The notes beneath the pieces were generated by a model. That model had not been told where the DNA came from, made no database searches, and was given only the letters and a program-made list of their open reading frames with translations. From positions 1-64,000 of the forward strand of contig JAFDZT010000002.1 of NCBI GenBank assembly GCA_018266735.1: a stretch of 64,000 bases of DNA, in the 5' to 3' direction. Positions 36,188-44,846 of the stretch are shown here, one piece after another. How positions within the stretch are numbered: the stretch's first letter is position 1; each line of letters begins with the position of its first letter. This stretch comes from Bacteroidota bacterium. GTDB lineage: Bacteria > Bacteroidota > Ignavibacteria > Kapaibacteriales > Kapaibacteriaceae. Both the position numbers and the translations under genes were made by a program.

Positions 36188-37654
36188 ATGAGACCACCCT
36201 CACACTTCTCGTTTCCTTCTGCTCTTCCTTCTGCTCTTACTTCTGCTCTTACTTCCGCGTTCACTTCTGCTTTTACTTCTTTCTTCCTTCTCAATTCCTT
36301 CTCTCTCCTCGCCACCACCTTCAACGTCGGTCCATCCCGCACCTACAAGACGCCGAGCTCGGTGAGTGCGATGGTGAAGGATTCTGACGTCGTCGTGATC
36401 GATTCGGCCGTGTACGAGGGCGATGTCTGCGCGTGGCGACCCAACCACTTGCAGATCTATGCGAACGGACCGGTGGTGTTGAAGGCGGCAGGGAAGGCCT
36501 TTGAGCAGAAGGCTATTTGGGTGGTGAAGGGGAATGATTGCTGGATCCAGGGCATCGACTTTCGTGATTGTGCTGTGCCCGATAACAATGGGGCAGGGAT
36601 CAGGGTGGAGGGGACGAATATCACGGTGATGGACTGTGCCTTCCGTCGGAATCAGGATGGCATTCTTGCCGGCGCCAATACACAAAGCACGATCGAAGTG
36701 GTGCGCTGCGTGTTCGAGCAGAGCGGTGCCGGGGACGGACTATCGCACGCCATCTACATCGGACATGTAGCGCGCTTCCTGTACTATGGCAACTACACGC
36801 ATGGGACGGTGGTGGGACATGAGGTGAAGTCGCGCGCGCTGTTCAACTACATTGCCTTCAACCGGATCACAACGGAAGAGGGGACGGGAAGTCGGAACAT
36901 CGATCTCCCCAACGGCGGTGAGTCGTATGTGATCGGCAATATCATCCAACATGGTGCGCAGACTGAGAATGGCAATGTGATCGGTTATGGACTGGAAGGA
37001 CTGTCGGACACGGTGAACAACACGCTGGTGATCGCCTCGAATACGATCGTGAATGAACGGAGTGCTGCTACGTTCCTGCGCACGGATGCAGCTACGAAGC
37101 GCGTCATGATGGTAAACAATATCATTGCGGGGACGGGAACATTGCTGATCGGTACGGCCGATACGCTCGACACACTGCACAATGCCCGTTCGGTGAACAT
37201 TGCCGATGCGAAGTTCATGAACGCTGCAGCGCTCGACTACCGTCTGCGCGATGATGCCCCTGCACGTGGTATAGCCGTGCCGGTGGGTACGATGCACGAC
37301 ATCGAGCTCGATCCTGCCTTCATGTATGTACACCCCACGCAGGTGAAGGCGCGAGCCACGCATCACGACATGGGCGCGCTCGAGTCCGTCATGTCGACGG
37401 ATGTGCCCCTTGCCACCTTGCCGCCCACCCAACACCTTTCCGTCTATCCCAATCCCGCATCGGACGTGATCACGGTGGTGGTACCACGCGATAGGGAACG
37501 TCAGGATGTGGTCATTACATCTGTGGACGGAAGAGAAGTGATGCGCATTCCTGCTGCGTCTTCGCAACTGCACGTCGACGTGAGCATGCTTCCGGTAGGG
37601 ATGTACATGGTGAGCGTCAACAGCGAATTGTACACCGTCATGATGAAGAACTAG
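36188..37654 (+). CDS. Secreted right-handed beta-helix protein, T9SS cargo
   Basis: 488 residues. The N-terminus is a signal-like stretch built from four-residue repeats (SALP, SALT, SALT, SAFT, SAFT) encoded by a 12-bp tandem repeat. From about residue 90 come parallel beta-helix rungs (NDCWIQGIDFRDC, GTNITVMDCAFRRNQDGI, NNTLVIASNTIVN), as in pectate-lyase-like proteins. The last ~70 residues are a T9SS sorting domain (LSVYPNPASDVITV, ITSVDGREVM, LPVGMYMVSV). The protein may act on polysaccharide, but no catalytic residues could be assigned. Confidence 0.85.
   Translation: MRPPSHFSFPSALPSALTSALTSAFTSAFTSFFLLNSFSLLATTFNVGPSRTYKTPSSVSAMVKDSDVVVIDSAVYEGDVCAWRPNHLQIYANGPVVLKAAGKAFEQKAIWVVKGNDCWIQGIDFRDCAVPDNNGAGIRVEGTNITVMDCAFRRNQDGILAGANTQSTIEVVRCVFEQSGAGDGLSHAIYIGHVARFLYYGNYTHGTVVGHEVKSRALFNYIAFNRITTEEGTGSRNIDLPNGGESYVIGNIIQHGAQTENGNVIGYGLEGLSDTVNNTLVIASNTIVNERSAATFLRTDAATKRVMMVNNIIAGTGTLLIGTADTLDTLHNARSVNIADAKFMNAAALDYRLRDDAPARGIAVPVGTMHDIELDPAFMYVHPTQVKARATHHDMGALESVMSTDVPLATLPPTQHLSVYPNPASDVITVVVPRDRERQDVVITSVDGREVMRIPAASSQLHVDVSMLPVGMYMVSVNSELYTVMMKN
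36204..36300. repeat. 12-bp pyrimidine-rich tandem repeat inside a signal peptide
   Basis: Unit close to CTTCTGCTCTTA, repeated about five to six times and then decaying. It encodes the repeated SALT/SAFT segment of the beta-helix protein. It shares 19 identical bases with the repeat at 17227-17245. Confidence 0.75.
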
Positions 37655-37692
37655 ATCGTGGGTTGCCCTATCAACGTTGCAACGTGCACCGA

Positions 37693-38388
37693 TCAACGGG
37701 CGAACACGACTGTGAGCTCGCCGGATTGACGCGACACGGTGATGGCGACGTGTCGCTCGGCAACTGCGACGACCTGCTGTGTCGAACCACCTTCGAGAAC
37801 GTGTTGTAGTGCGGCTTCGGCCTCCTTGGCAGCTTGGAGACCGAGGATATTGACAAAGAGTACATGCAGGAACTGCGCGTGGGCCGGGTACATTCCACCA
37901 CTGACGTTGCAGTGATACTCGACAGTTGACAGGTTCTCAAGATCTCCGACAAACCTGAACCGCTGGCCGCCGCGTGAATACTCCAGGATGCCCCCTTTGA
38001 GATCTCTGCAATCATGCGGATCGATCGCGATTCCCGGCATGTTCGACATCACGTGCTCAAACGACCTTCCTAGCTTGCGACGTTGATGCTCCTCCCATGT
38101 CGCCTGCAGCTCCTGCTGTTCCCGCTCATAGGCGATTCGATAGGTCTCATTAGCCTTCATGAGTGAATCGTGTCGCTCTTGGTTGAACCGTTGTTTGAGC
38201 TCGTCCTTCATATACTTTGGGAGACCCTCATACCTCCTCCTTGCAGGTCCATGGTTGTATGCATCGTAGATGCTCCATATGAACAACAGTAACCACGCGA
38301 ACAGGAGCAGTACTTGCTTCACCAATACAAACGACGTTAGCTTTGATTCTGCATGATCCGCATGTTCTCCATCTTCCTCCTCAAGCAT
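37693..38388 (-). CDS. Single-pass membrane protein, unknown function
   Basis: 231 residues from ATG 38388, which has GAGG seven bases upstream. One TM segment (VLLLFAWLLLFIWSIYDAY, about residues 25-45) is followed by a charged coiled-coil-like region (ERHDSLMKANETYRIAYEREQQEL) and a C-terminal alpha/beta part. An in-frame ATG at 38508 would overlap the divergent beta-barrel gene head to head and is less likely. No family recognised. Confidence 0.55.
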   Translation of the reverse strand: MLEEEDGEHADHAESKLTSFVLVKQVLLLFAWLLLFIWSIYDAYNHGPARRRYEGLPKYMKDELKQRFNQERHDSLMKANETYRIAYEREQQELQATWEEHQRRKLGRSFEHVMSNMPGIAIDPHDCRDLKGGILEYSRGGQRFRFVGDLENLSTVEYHCNVSGGMYPAHAQFLHVLFVNILGLQAAKEAEAALQHVLEGGSTQQVVAVAERHVAITVSRQSGELTVVFAR

Positions 38389-38502
38389 CGCTAACCTCGT
38401 TGATCGTCGTAATAGAGCTCGATTCTTGCGTTCATAAAATAGAGATTCTTCCTTTGCGTTGTTGAAACGTCGGTATACTTCAACAACATCATATGGGGTT
38501 CT

Positions 38503-39258
38503 ATGCATCAGATCGCAGTGATCACGAGCTTGTGTGTCATGGCAATGGCCATCAATGTGCAAGCGCAGGAGCAGGAGTTCATGCCGCGGTGGACGTTGTA
38601 CGGAGGGGCAGGGACAAACTTTGCTGCCTCCGAGTCGATGAAGGGGAGTCCGTCGCAAGTGATCATGGATGCCTCGGACGATTACATCGTGCGAACGTAT
38701 CCGTTTGGTGACCCAACACTGGCACTTGGCTTCGATCTGCGATTGCAGCGCTCCGTCACTGAACGCTTGTCATGGTTCGTTGGTGCATCCGCCGACCTCT
38801 GGCGCAGTGAAGGCGCAACGTTCGGGTTCACGACCAAGGGTTCCTTGAACCGGTATGGCGGCGAGGTGGGAGGACAGATCGTCATCGTTCCCATCACATC
38901 GTGGCTCAACGTTGTTGGTGATGTGGCTGCACAGGTGAATGTGTATTCTGGCGAACTCAGCGTCACGTACCCGATCGGCACGTTCATCACCACGGTCAAC
39001 CCGGCGGTCCGAATCGGTGCACGCGCGCAGGCCGGCCTTACAGCGCGAATCCCATCAAGTCCACTCAGCATCTCGATGCTCGGCGGATATCAGAACGGCA
39101 ATCTCATCGGCAAGAGCTTCACGAAACCGGCTGTGCAGCCGAACGCAGATCTGAATGAGGTGGAACTCAACGATGGAAAGAATCCCGAGGATCCCTCAGA
39201 CTCGCCTCGTGTGATCAGTGCGTGGACGTGGCGCGTCATGATCGGGATCGATCTGTAG
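38503..39258 (+). CDS. Outer-membrane beta-barrel protein
   Basis: 251 residues. Signal peptide to about residue 22 (INVQAQ), then alternating strands with aromatic girdles (WTLYGGAGTNF, LSWFVGASADLW, GGEVGGQIVIVPITSWLNVVGDVA) and an RVMIGIDL end. The size fits an eight-stranded barrel of the OmpA-like/porin-T class. Role unknown. It converges on the antiporter pseudogene. Confidence 0.7.
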   Translation: MHQIAVITSLCVMAMAINVQAQEQEFMPRWTLYGGAGTNFAASESMKGSPSQVIMDASDDYIVRTYPFGDPTLALGFDLRLQRSVTERLSWFVGASADLWRSEGATFGFTTKGSLNRYGGEVGGQIVIVPITSWLNVVGDVAAQVNVYSGELSVTYPIGTFITTVNPAVRIGARAQAGLTARIPSSPLSISMLGGYQNGNLIGKSFTKPAVQPNADLNEVELNDGKNPEDPSDSPRVISAWTWRVMIGIDL

Positions 39259-39276
39259 GTTCGACAATAGCAATGC

Positions 39277-40458
39277 TCAACTCGCCGGCTGGACCCGCTC
39301 CGCAACGCGTGGGGCGAGGGCGATGAGCGTTGGTGTGACGATCATGGTGAAGATGATGGAGACGAGCATGTTCTGATAGTCAGCGGCATTGATGACGCCG
39401 TAGGAGAGACCGGCGGAGGCGAGGACGAAGGAGAACTCGCCGACCTGGGCGAGGATGATGCCGGCCATGACGGATGTGCGCACCCCTTGCTTGAGCGAAC
39501 GAAGGATGAGCATGACGACGATGGCATTGGCCGCCAACACAAGAACGGCCGTGAAGATGTTGTAGGGGAGCCACGTCCACGAGACGTTCACCAGCAGACC
39601 GATCGAGAGGAAGAAGACACTGGTGAAGGCATCACGCATGGGCTCCATTACCTTGCCGATGGCATGACCATCATCACTGCCCGCAATGGCCACACCGGCA
39701 ATGAAGGCACCAAGCGCCATGGAGAGTCCTGCCGTGCTCGTGATCCATGCCGCACCAAAACACAACGCCAATCCGCCGAGCACGACCACTTCCGGTGCCG
39801 TGTCGCGCGTGACCACATGGATGATGCGTGGGAGGAGGAACCGCAGACCAAACAGCATGGCACCCGTGACGCCGATGAGCATGCCGATGCGAAGAGCGAT
39901 CTCGCCAACTTCGATGGAGGAGGAGGGGACAAGGAGAGTGACGACGATCATCATCGGCACCACGGCAATGTCCTGAAAGATGAGAATGCCCACGACGGCG
40001 CAACCGTGCGGCTCGGTAAGCTCACCGCGTTCTTTAAGAAGTTTTGTACAGATGGCCGTCGAACTGAGTGCCATGGCCATTCCCACGAGCACGGCCCCGT
40101 TGAAGGAAATGCTGCCTCCCGACCAATGCGATGCAAGATAGGCGCCCGTGCCGATGACGATGGTCGAGGCGAGCACTTGGAACGGACCACCGACGAGGAC
40201 GATGGATCGAAGCTATGCAAGATCGGTGATGGAGAATTCCAGTCCGATGGTGAAGAGCAACATCACCACACCAAGCTCGGCAATGGACGACATCACGGCA
40301 CTTTCTTGGACAATGCCAACACCACTCGGACCGAGGATCAAACCGGTGACGATGAGCCCGATGATGGGCGGCATGCGAAGTCGACGGAACAACACGATGA
40401 TGATCGTTGCCGCTACGCAGAGAAGGACGAGCTCGTCAAGAAAATCAAAGGAGTGCAT
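39277..40458 (-). pseudogene. CPA2-type cation:proton antiporter (KefB-like) with an in-frame TAG
   Basis: The reading frame from ATG 40458 encodes a Kef-type membrane domain (~393 residues): MPPIIGLIVTGLILGP, LLFTIGLEFSITDLA, then TAG at 40213-40215, then LRSIVLVGGPFQVLAS in the same frame, and later GILIFQDIAVVPMM, a CPA2 signature. No other lesion is seen, so one base change separates it from an intact gene. The regulatory RCK domain of KefB is absent. TAG is used as a normal stop by other genes here (for example 51156, 58306). It is either a recent nonsense mutation, a sequencing error, or a programmed readthrough site. Confidence 0.85.
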
Positions 40459-40462
40459 ACGG

Positions 40463-40470
40463 CAAATGTA
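40463..40470 (-). promoter_or_regulatory. Promoter -7 box of the antiporter gene
   Basis: TACATTTG on the minus strand, 4 bp before ATG 40458, with a TTG 16 bp further upstream that can serve as -33. The transcript would be leaderless or nearly so. Confidence 0.6.
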
Positions 40471-40508
40471 CATTGCAAACGCATGGCAATTGCAGTATGT
40501 TGTGCGCC

Positions 40509-41984
40509 ATGAATACGCCAATTGTTTCTATCCTCACACTTTTCTTCTGTTTATCGTTCGTTTCTGTTCATGCACAGTGGGATGATAGCAGTCAAGTGCA
40601 GCTCAAACTTCGTTCCGGTATAGATATCAAGGATTCCGGATGGCAGTCGCCGACGGCTCGACTGGTACTTGATCGGTTCGATCGGATGATCCTCGTCCGC
40701 ATCGGACGTGTGGTGCCCGACTCAATGTTCTCGTTTGTTCTTGAACGTGTGCTTCCGAACGGTATGCATGATCCGTCGTTTGGAAACGAGGGCATTGCGA
40801 TCATACCATTTGACTCCAGACCGCATGGACCGCTACACGGGGTGTTTTGTGATGACCAAGGTGCGATCGTTTTGATCGTAAGCGTTGGTCCCACGGCTGT
40901 GTTCACACGCCTTCGAGAAGACGGTGCGATTGACCGTACCTATGGTGACAACGGGTTTGTTCGACTTGATAGTACACTTACGTGCGGAAAGTATGAGGGC
41001 GCCGCCACCGGACACAACGTATCTCTCGCTTGTACAAAGGTTGTAGATGACACGACGAAACGATGCGTTCTCGTACGAGTATCCGAGCGTGGTGTAGTTG
41101 AGGTTGAACCATACATATCATCTCGATGCGATAGGGTGCTTCTCTATCACAAAGGAGAACAATTCCTTGGCACGATGAAATCGATCGTAAAGCTCGACAG
41201 GAACGGCCTTGTCGATACGAGTTTCGGTGGATTTGGAAGCGTACGATGGAGGAGATTTAACGGCCAAGGAATATTGAATGATCTCATCCTCTATGACGAC
41301 ACCACCTTAGTCGTTCTCGATGAAGAGTATAGCCAGGAATCTCCTCCACTAGAGAGCGAGTACGCCATTCGCTACTTTGACACGCGCACTGGCGAAGATC
41401 GTGGTGTTGCATACATTCCGTTTGAATACGTCGCCGACCCCCAACTATGGCTCCACCGGCTTGTTGTGGACGCGAACGGCACGTTGTATGCTGGAGGTGG
41501 ATTTCTAGAACGTCGAGACACGGCTAAAACGTATCCGACGATCTACAGTTTTGTCAATCGGACGGAACCGAATCGGGCCTTCTATGACACAGCTCAATAC
41601 TCCCTTCCGCGGTCGTACGATTGCTTTATAACGGACATGAGGCTCAACTCGCGAGGGCAATTGATCCTGTATGCCTGGTACGACAATCTCGTTCTCATCG
41701 GCGAACCAATGACCAGTGTACCGCCAACGATCGAGTTACCTTCACTTTCGGTGTCACCGAATCCATGTGTGGATCGGGTGGTGTTGCGTGCATCGTTTCC
41801 TTGCGCCGATCTACGGTATGAGCTCATCTCAATGCTTGGCGTGGTCGTACAGTCGGGTATCATTGAACAAGACGGTTCCTTGGAATTCAGCCCTGCGGTG
41901 ATCAAAGGAGCGTATGGTTTGCGACTCCAAACGAGAGATCAATTGGTGCGAAGTGCGATCATCTACGTAACACGACATGATTGA
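40509..41984 (+). CDS. Secreted delta-60-like repeat protein, T9SS cargo
   Basis: 491 residues from ATG 40509. Signal peptide MNTPIVSILTLFFCLSFVSVHAQ. The middle contains propeller-like repeats with NGMHDPSFGNEGIAII, DGAIDRTYGDNGFVRL and NGLVDTSFGGFGSVRW, as in the protein at 24559 but fewer and longer. It ends with a T9SS type A domain: LSVSPNPCVDRVVL, ELISMLGVVV, GAYGLRLQTRD. Two related cargo proteins in one window point to a family expansion. Confidence 0.83.
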   Translation: MNTPIVSILTLFFCLSFVSVHAQWDDSSQVQLKLRSGIDIKDSGWQSPTARLVLDRFDRMILVRIGRVVPDSMFSFVLERVLPNGMHDPSFGNEGIAIIPFDSRPHGPLHGVFCDDQGAIVLIVSVGPTAVFTRLREDGAIDRTYGDNGFVRLDSTLTCGKYEGAATGHNVSLACTKVVDDTTKRCVLVRVSERGVVEVEPYISSRCDRVLLYHKGEQFLGTMKSIVKLDRNGLVDTSFGGFGSVRWRRFNGQGILNDLILYDDTTLVVLDEEYSQESPPLESEYAIRYFDTRTGEDRGVAYIPFEYVADPQLWLHRLVVDANGTLYAGGGFLERRDTAKTYPTIYSFVNRTEPNRAFYDTAQYSLPRSYDCFITDMRLNSRGQLILYAWYDNLVLIGEPMTSVPPTIELPSLSVSPNPCVDRVVLRASFPCADLRYELISMLGVVVQSGIIEQDGSLEFSPAVIKGAYGLRLQTRDQLVRSAIIYVTRHD

Positions 41985-42112
41985 GCGCAACATGCTCAGG
42001 GGCACTTCAAATCGACTGGACTTCACCGATGAGATTGTCGGATATCCTGCTTAAAAAGACACGAAAATAGGGATCGACAATTGAGTGCACAGTCGCACCG
42101 ATCTGATCGGAC

Positions 42113-42131
42113 TGCTAAGGTTTTGCTAAGG
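42113..42131. promoter_or_regulatory. Direct-repeat box (TGCTAAGG, period 11), copy A
   Basis: TGCTAAGG at 42113-42120 and again at 42124-42131. An 11-bp period of direct repeats fits binding by an OmpR/PhoB-type response regulator dimer. It lies 58 bp before the GT87-like gene. A near-identical box is at 44178-44196. Confidence 0.5.
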
Positions 42132-42189
42132 CGAAATGGAGGTCGAAAGTGTCGAGGTTGCATGCGGTCACACCATCAAGGATACCGCA

Positions 42190-43494
42190 ATGCAGACCCG
42201 AACTGTTCGATCGATCTATGTCATTGGTGCGATATGCATCGGCCTTCTGTGTGGCGCGTATCTTGTCGTGCACTACGAACTGGCCATGGTGAACGGACAT
42301 CCGCCCTACACTGACCACGACGTCTATCATCAGGCGGCTCTTCGGTGTGCCGAGCATGCCGAGCAGCTCTACACTGACGCGACGAGTACGTATGAGAGTG
42401 GGGGAACATTCAACTATCCTCCGCCCGCCGTGCTGCCCTTCATGCTGCTTGCCCCAATGGGTCGTACTGCTTCATACATCACGGCCTCGTCCTTCAGCCT
42501 TGTGTCCAGTCTGGCGCTGACGTTCGTGAGTCTGCTGCTCCTACAACGCCTTAGGCACAAACCTCTCCGCAGAACGCACATCATCCTTGCGGTCGCCACA
42601 TGGTTGTGCTTCGCGCCGGTGTGGCAGGATGCGAAGCACGGGCAGGTAAATGCGTTCCTGTGCTTGTGTTGTATGCTATCGGTGCTCTTGACATTGCAAC
42701 GTCGTCCGATCCTTGCCGCCCTCTGCATTGTTGTTGGAACATGGCTCAAGGTCTACGCTGTGATCATGCTCGTACCCATCGTTCCCATGCTCGTTGCACA
42801 GGCGCGACGTACGCATTCCATGGTCGACGTGGGGCAGGCTCTGGCAACGATGGTCGGGCCAGTGGTGTTGAGTTTGGTCGTGATGATCGGTGCCTTGCCA
42901 TGGATCCCGATCGAGTTGTACCGGACGTATGCTACAAACGTCTTTCCATCACTCTCATCCTATACAGGACTCAACCCGCTCAACCAGTCGCTCATCGGAG
43001 CCTATGCGCGGTTGAGTACAACATCGACGGATCTGGCGACCACGGCATTCGTGGCCATTCCCGGTTGGGTGCACACGCTCCAGTCCGTTGGTATCCTCGC
43101 CATATCATCCATCATTGCTATGGCAAGTTGGCGGCAGACGCATCATGTGATCACTCTGTCCGTCTGCATCTTGGCGATGATCCCTATCCTCTCGTCATAC
43201 GGATGGGAATACACCTACATCTTCTGTCTGCCACTCACGATCATAGCTGTCATCACGGTGCTCGGCGAAGCAACAGCACCTCGACGGGATGTGTGGCTAC
43301 TCTGCCTGGCACTGTTAGCGTTCGCGATCCCGAAGCCCAACGACGCCATGCTGCATGCGATGGCGACATCAAACATGTCGTGGCTTGTCCACGCGCTCAC
43401 ATTCCGGTACATGCTGGCCGTCGGTTGTCTTGTTGTGATCCTGATCTCAGCTGGTCGAGATGATATCCGTACAATGCCAGGCATCGACACGTAA
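42190..43494 (+). CDS. GT87 / DUF2029-like polytopic glycosyltransferase
   Basis: 434 residues with about ten TM segments. After the first TM comes an extracytoplasmic loop (NGHPPYTDHDVYHQAALR) with the Asp-rich position of GT-C enzymes, then FNYPPPAVLPFMLLAP, WQDAKHGQVNAFL and a GTWLKVYAVIML helix, all typical of DUF2029/GT87 mannosyltransferase-like proteins. These use polyprenyl-phosphate sugars outside the inner membrane. ATG 42190 is preferred to 42136, whose extension is not hydrophobic. The TGCTAAGG box lies just upstream. Acceptor unknown. Confidence 0.75.
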   Translation: MQTRTVRSIYVIGAICIGLLCGAYLVVHYELAMVNGHPPYTDHDVYHQAALRCAEHAEQLYTDATSTYESGGTFNYPPPAVLPFMLLAPMGRTASYITASSFSLVSSLALTFVSLLLLQRLRHKPLRRTHIILAVATWLCFAPVWQDAKHGQVNAFLCLCCMLSVLLTLQRRPILAALCIVVGTWLKVYAVIMLVPIVPMLVAQARRTHSMVDVGQALATMVGPVVLSLVVMIGALPWIPIELYRTYATNVFPSLSSYTGLNPLNQSLIGAYARLSTTSTDLATTAFVAIPGWVHTLQSVGILAISSIIAMASWRQTHHVITLSVCILAMIPILSSYGWEYTYIFCLPLTIIAVITVLGEATAPRRDVWLLCLALLAFAIPKPNDAMLHAMATSNMSWLVHALTFRYMLAVGCLVVILISAGRDDIRTMPGIDT

Positions 43495-43618
43495 CTCGAA
43501 CGAACAATGTGCTAAGAGTAAGAGCGGTATGCGGAATAACCGTTGTATTTCTCGATATCTTTCTGTGCAATGGTCATTCACACTGAGAACTTTGGACCGA
43601 CTTTGGAGACTTGTAAAT

Positions 43619-44134
43619 ATGCACTACTCACAGATCGTATACGATTTTGCAGACCGTCAGCCCAGCTACTTCGTGATGTTGTTCCCATTGATCTTTGTTG
43701 TCATGAGCATGGGAGCCTTCGTGTTTTACAAATACGGTATGAAGAGTACCGCAACGATGGTCATAGATCCTCGCAAGCGAACAATCGGTATGTATGCTTT
43801 TGCCATTCTCACGTTGGTCACCGCTATTGTCTCATCAGGGATGATCTACCAAACACTGCACAGCTACGACGTTACAAAAACTGTGTATGAGAACGGGCAA
43901 TATCGCATTGTCGAGGGCAGCGTTGAACAGTATCACCCCATGCCCATAAAAGGCCATGATACAGAACGCTTCACCGTACAGGATGTCCCGTTCGCGTTCT
44001 CTCCGAATGATCCAATGTATGGTTACAACACTCCCGCTTCCCATGGCGGTGCGATACGTTCTGGAGCCCATGTGCGGATATCATATTTCCACGATGGCCT
44101 AGAGAATGTGATCCTGAAGCTGGAAATGGAGTGA
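43619..44134 (+). CDS. Hypothetical membrane protein
   Basis: 171 residues from ATG 43619 (MHYSQIVYDFADRQ). Two TM segments (FVMLFPLIFVVMSMGAFVFY and YAFAILTLVTAIVSSGMIY) precede a beta-rich domain, RIVEGSVEQYHPMPIKGHD, FTVQDVPFAFSPNDP, GAHVRISYFHDGLENVI. This layout occurs in a small conserved family without known function. It follows the GT87-like gene by 124 bp. Confidence 0.65.
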   Translation: MHYSQIVYDFADRQPSYFVMLFPLIFVVMSMGAFVFYKYGMKSTATMVIDPRKRTIGMYAFAILTLVTAIVSSGMIYQTLHSYDVTKTVYENGQYRIVEGSVEQYHPMPIKGHDTERFTVQDVPFAFSPNDPMYGYNTPASHGGAIRSGAHVRISYFHDGLENVILKLEME

Positions 44135-44177
44135 GTCGTGTCTTGCTTAAGACGCATCGTGTTATCGACGTATCCAT

Positions 44178-44196
44178 TGTTAAGGTTCTGCTAAGG
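44178..44196. promoter_or_regulatory. Direct-repeat box (TGYTAAGG, period 11), copy B
   Basis: TGTTAAGG at 44178-44185 and TGCTAAGG at 44189-44196. Its last 16 bases differ at one position from the box at 42116-42131. It lies 73 bp before the small ORF at 44270. Confidence 0.5.
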
Positions 44197-44269
44197 TGCG
44201 CGCAGCTGCTGCATCTCCTAGGTTGCATTCGAGAGATCGAACGAACAGCCAACCACAGGGGAGACGAAG

Positions 44270-44455
44270 ATGAACGAAACAACGATGCTTCTGACGCTGA
44301 TCCTACTTGCCGGTAGTGCAGCGGTTGTTGTTGGAGGATGGAGAGTCTATCGCAACACCGAAGTGCGATGGCAGCACTATACAACTACGCGCCGAACTGA
44401 CGGAGGTGATGGTCGAGGTGCTTGTAGAACATGGCATTCCACTCTGCACTTGTGA
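44270..44455 (+). CDS. Small membrane ORF, possibly a truncated gene start
   Basis: 61 residues. ATG 44270 has a good ribosome site (GGGGAGACGAAG). The first ~28 residues are a plausible signal or membrane anchor (MLLTLILLAGSAAVVVGGW). From about residue 41 the sequence is antisense to the DUF1569 gene end and is not protein-like. This could be the 5' end of a gene cut off by rearrangement, or a genuine small protein. The upstream TGCTAAGG box suggests regulated expression. Confidence 0.35.
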   Translation: MNETTMLLTLILLAGSAAVVVGGWRVYRNTEVRWQHYTTTRRTDGGDGRGACRTWHSTLHL

Positions 44456-44846
44456 GCTTGCCAAAGGAGAGCGATTCCTTGCCTTCGAAGAAGGAGGGGC
44501 CGTGTGCTGCAGTGGTGTTGAGATAGCCAAGGAGACGCGCTTTCTCGTCAGCAAAGATCTTGTCGGTCTTGATGACGAATGCGGGAGCGGTGCGACTGCT
44601 CTTGGGATACGGCTTGTCGCCAACGACTGCCGGCTTGATGAACTTCGTAAGGATGAAGCGCATCAGAACATTGGGCCTGGGATGCTTGTTCTCGTACACC
44701 ATTTCGTAGGTGACGTTGCAGTGGGCGAGCATTTGCGCCACATGCATGGTTCCCCAGACGGGTTGGGTGGTCGGCGTGAGCGACTCGATGCGTGCGATAA
44801 GCTCTTGCACCACCGCTGGATCGAAGATGTTCTTGATGGGGGTCAC
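44385..44846 (-). CDS. DUF1569 protein (DinB-like fold)
   Basis: 153 residues from GTG 44846. The pattern IFDPAVVQELIARIESL, PVWGTMHVAQMLAHCNVTYEM and the C-terminal FGKLTSAEWNAMFYKHLDHHLRQFG fit DUF1569, a DinB/YfiT-like four-helix family with conserved His residues (HCN, HLDHH) that may bind metal. Function unknown. The GTG overlaps the nuoE stop as GTGA, so translation is coupled to nuoE. It overlaps the small ORF at 44270 on the other strand. Confidence 0.75.
   Translation of the reverse strand: MTPIKNIFDPAVVQELIARIESLTPTTQPVWGTMHVAQMLAHCNVTYEMVYENKHPRPNVLMRFILTKFIKPAVVGDKPYPKSSRTAPAFVIKTDKIFADEKARLLGYLNTTAAHGPSFFEGKESLSFGKLTSAEWNAMFYKHLDHHLRQFGA

Noticed and set aside
39487-40512. A 341-codon rightward frame opposite the antiporter gene
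   Set aside because: Rich in Asp/His/Glu runs from antisense reading of membrane helices; the leftward frame matches CPA2 antiporters.
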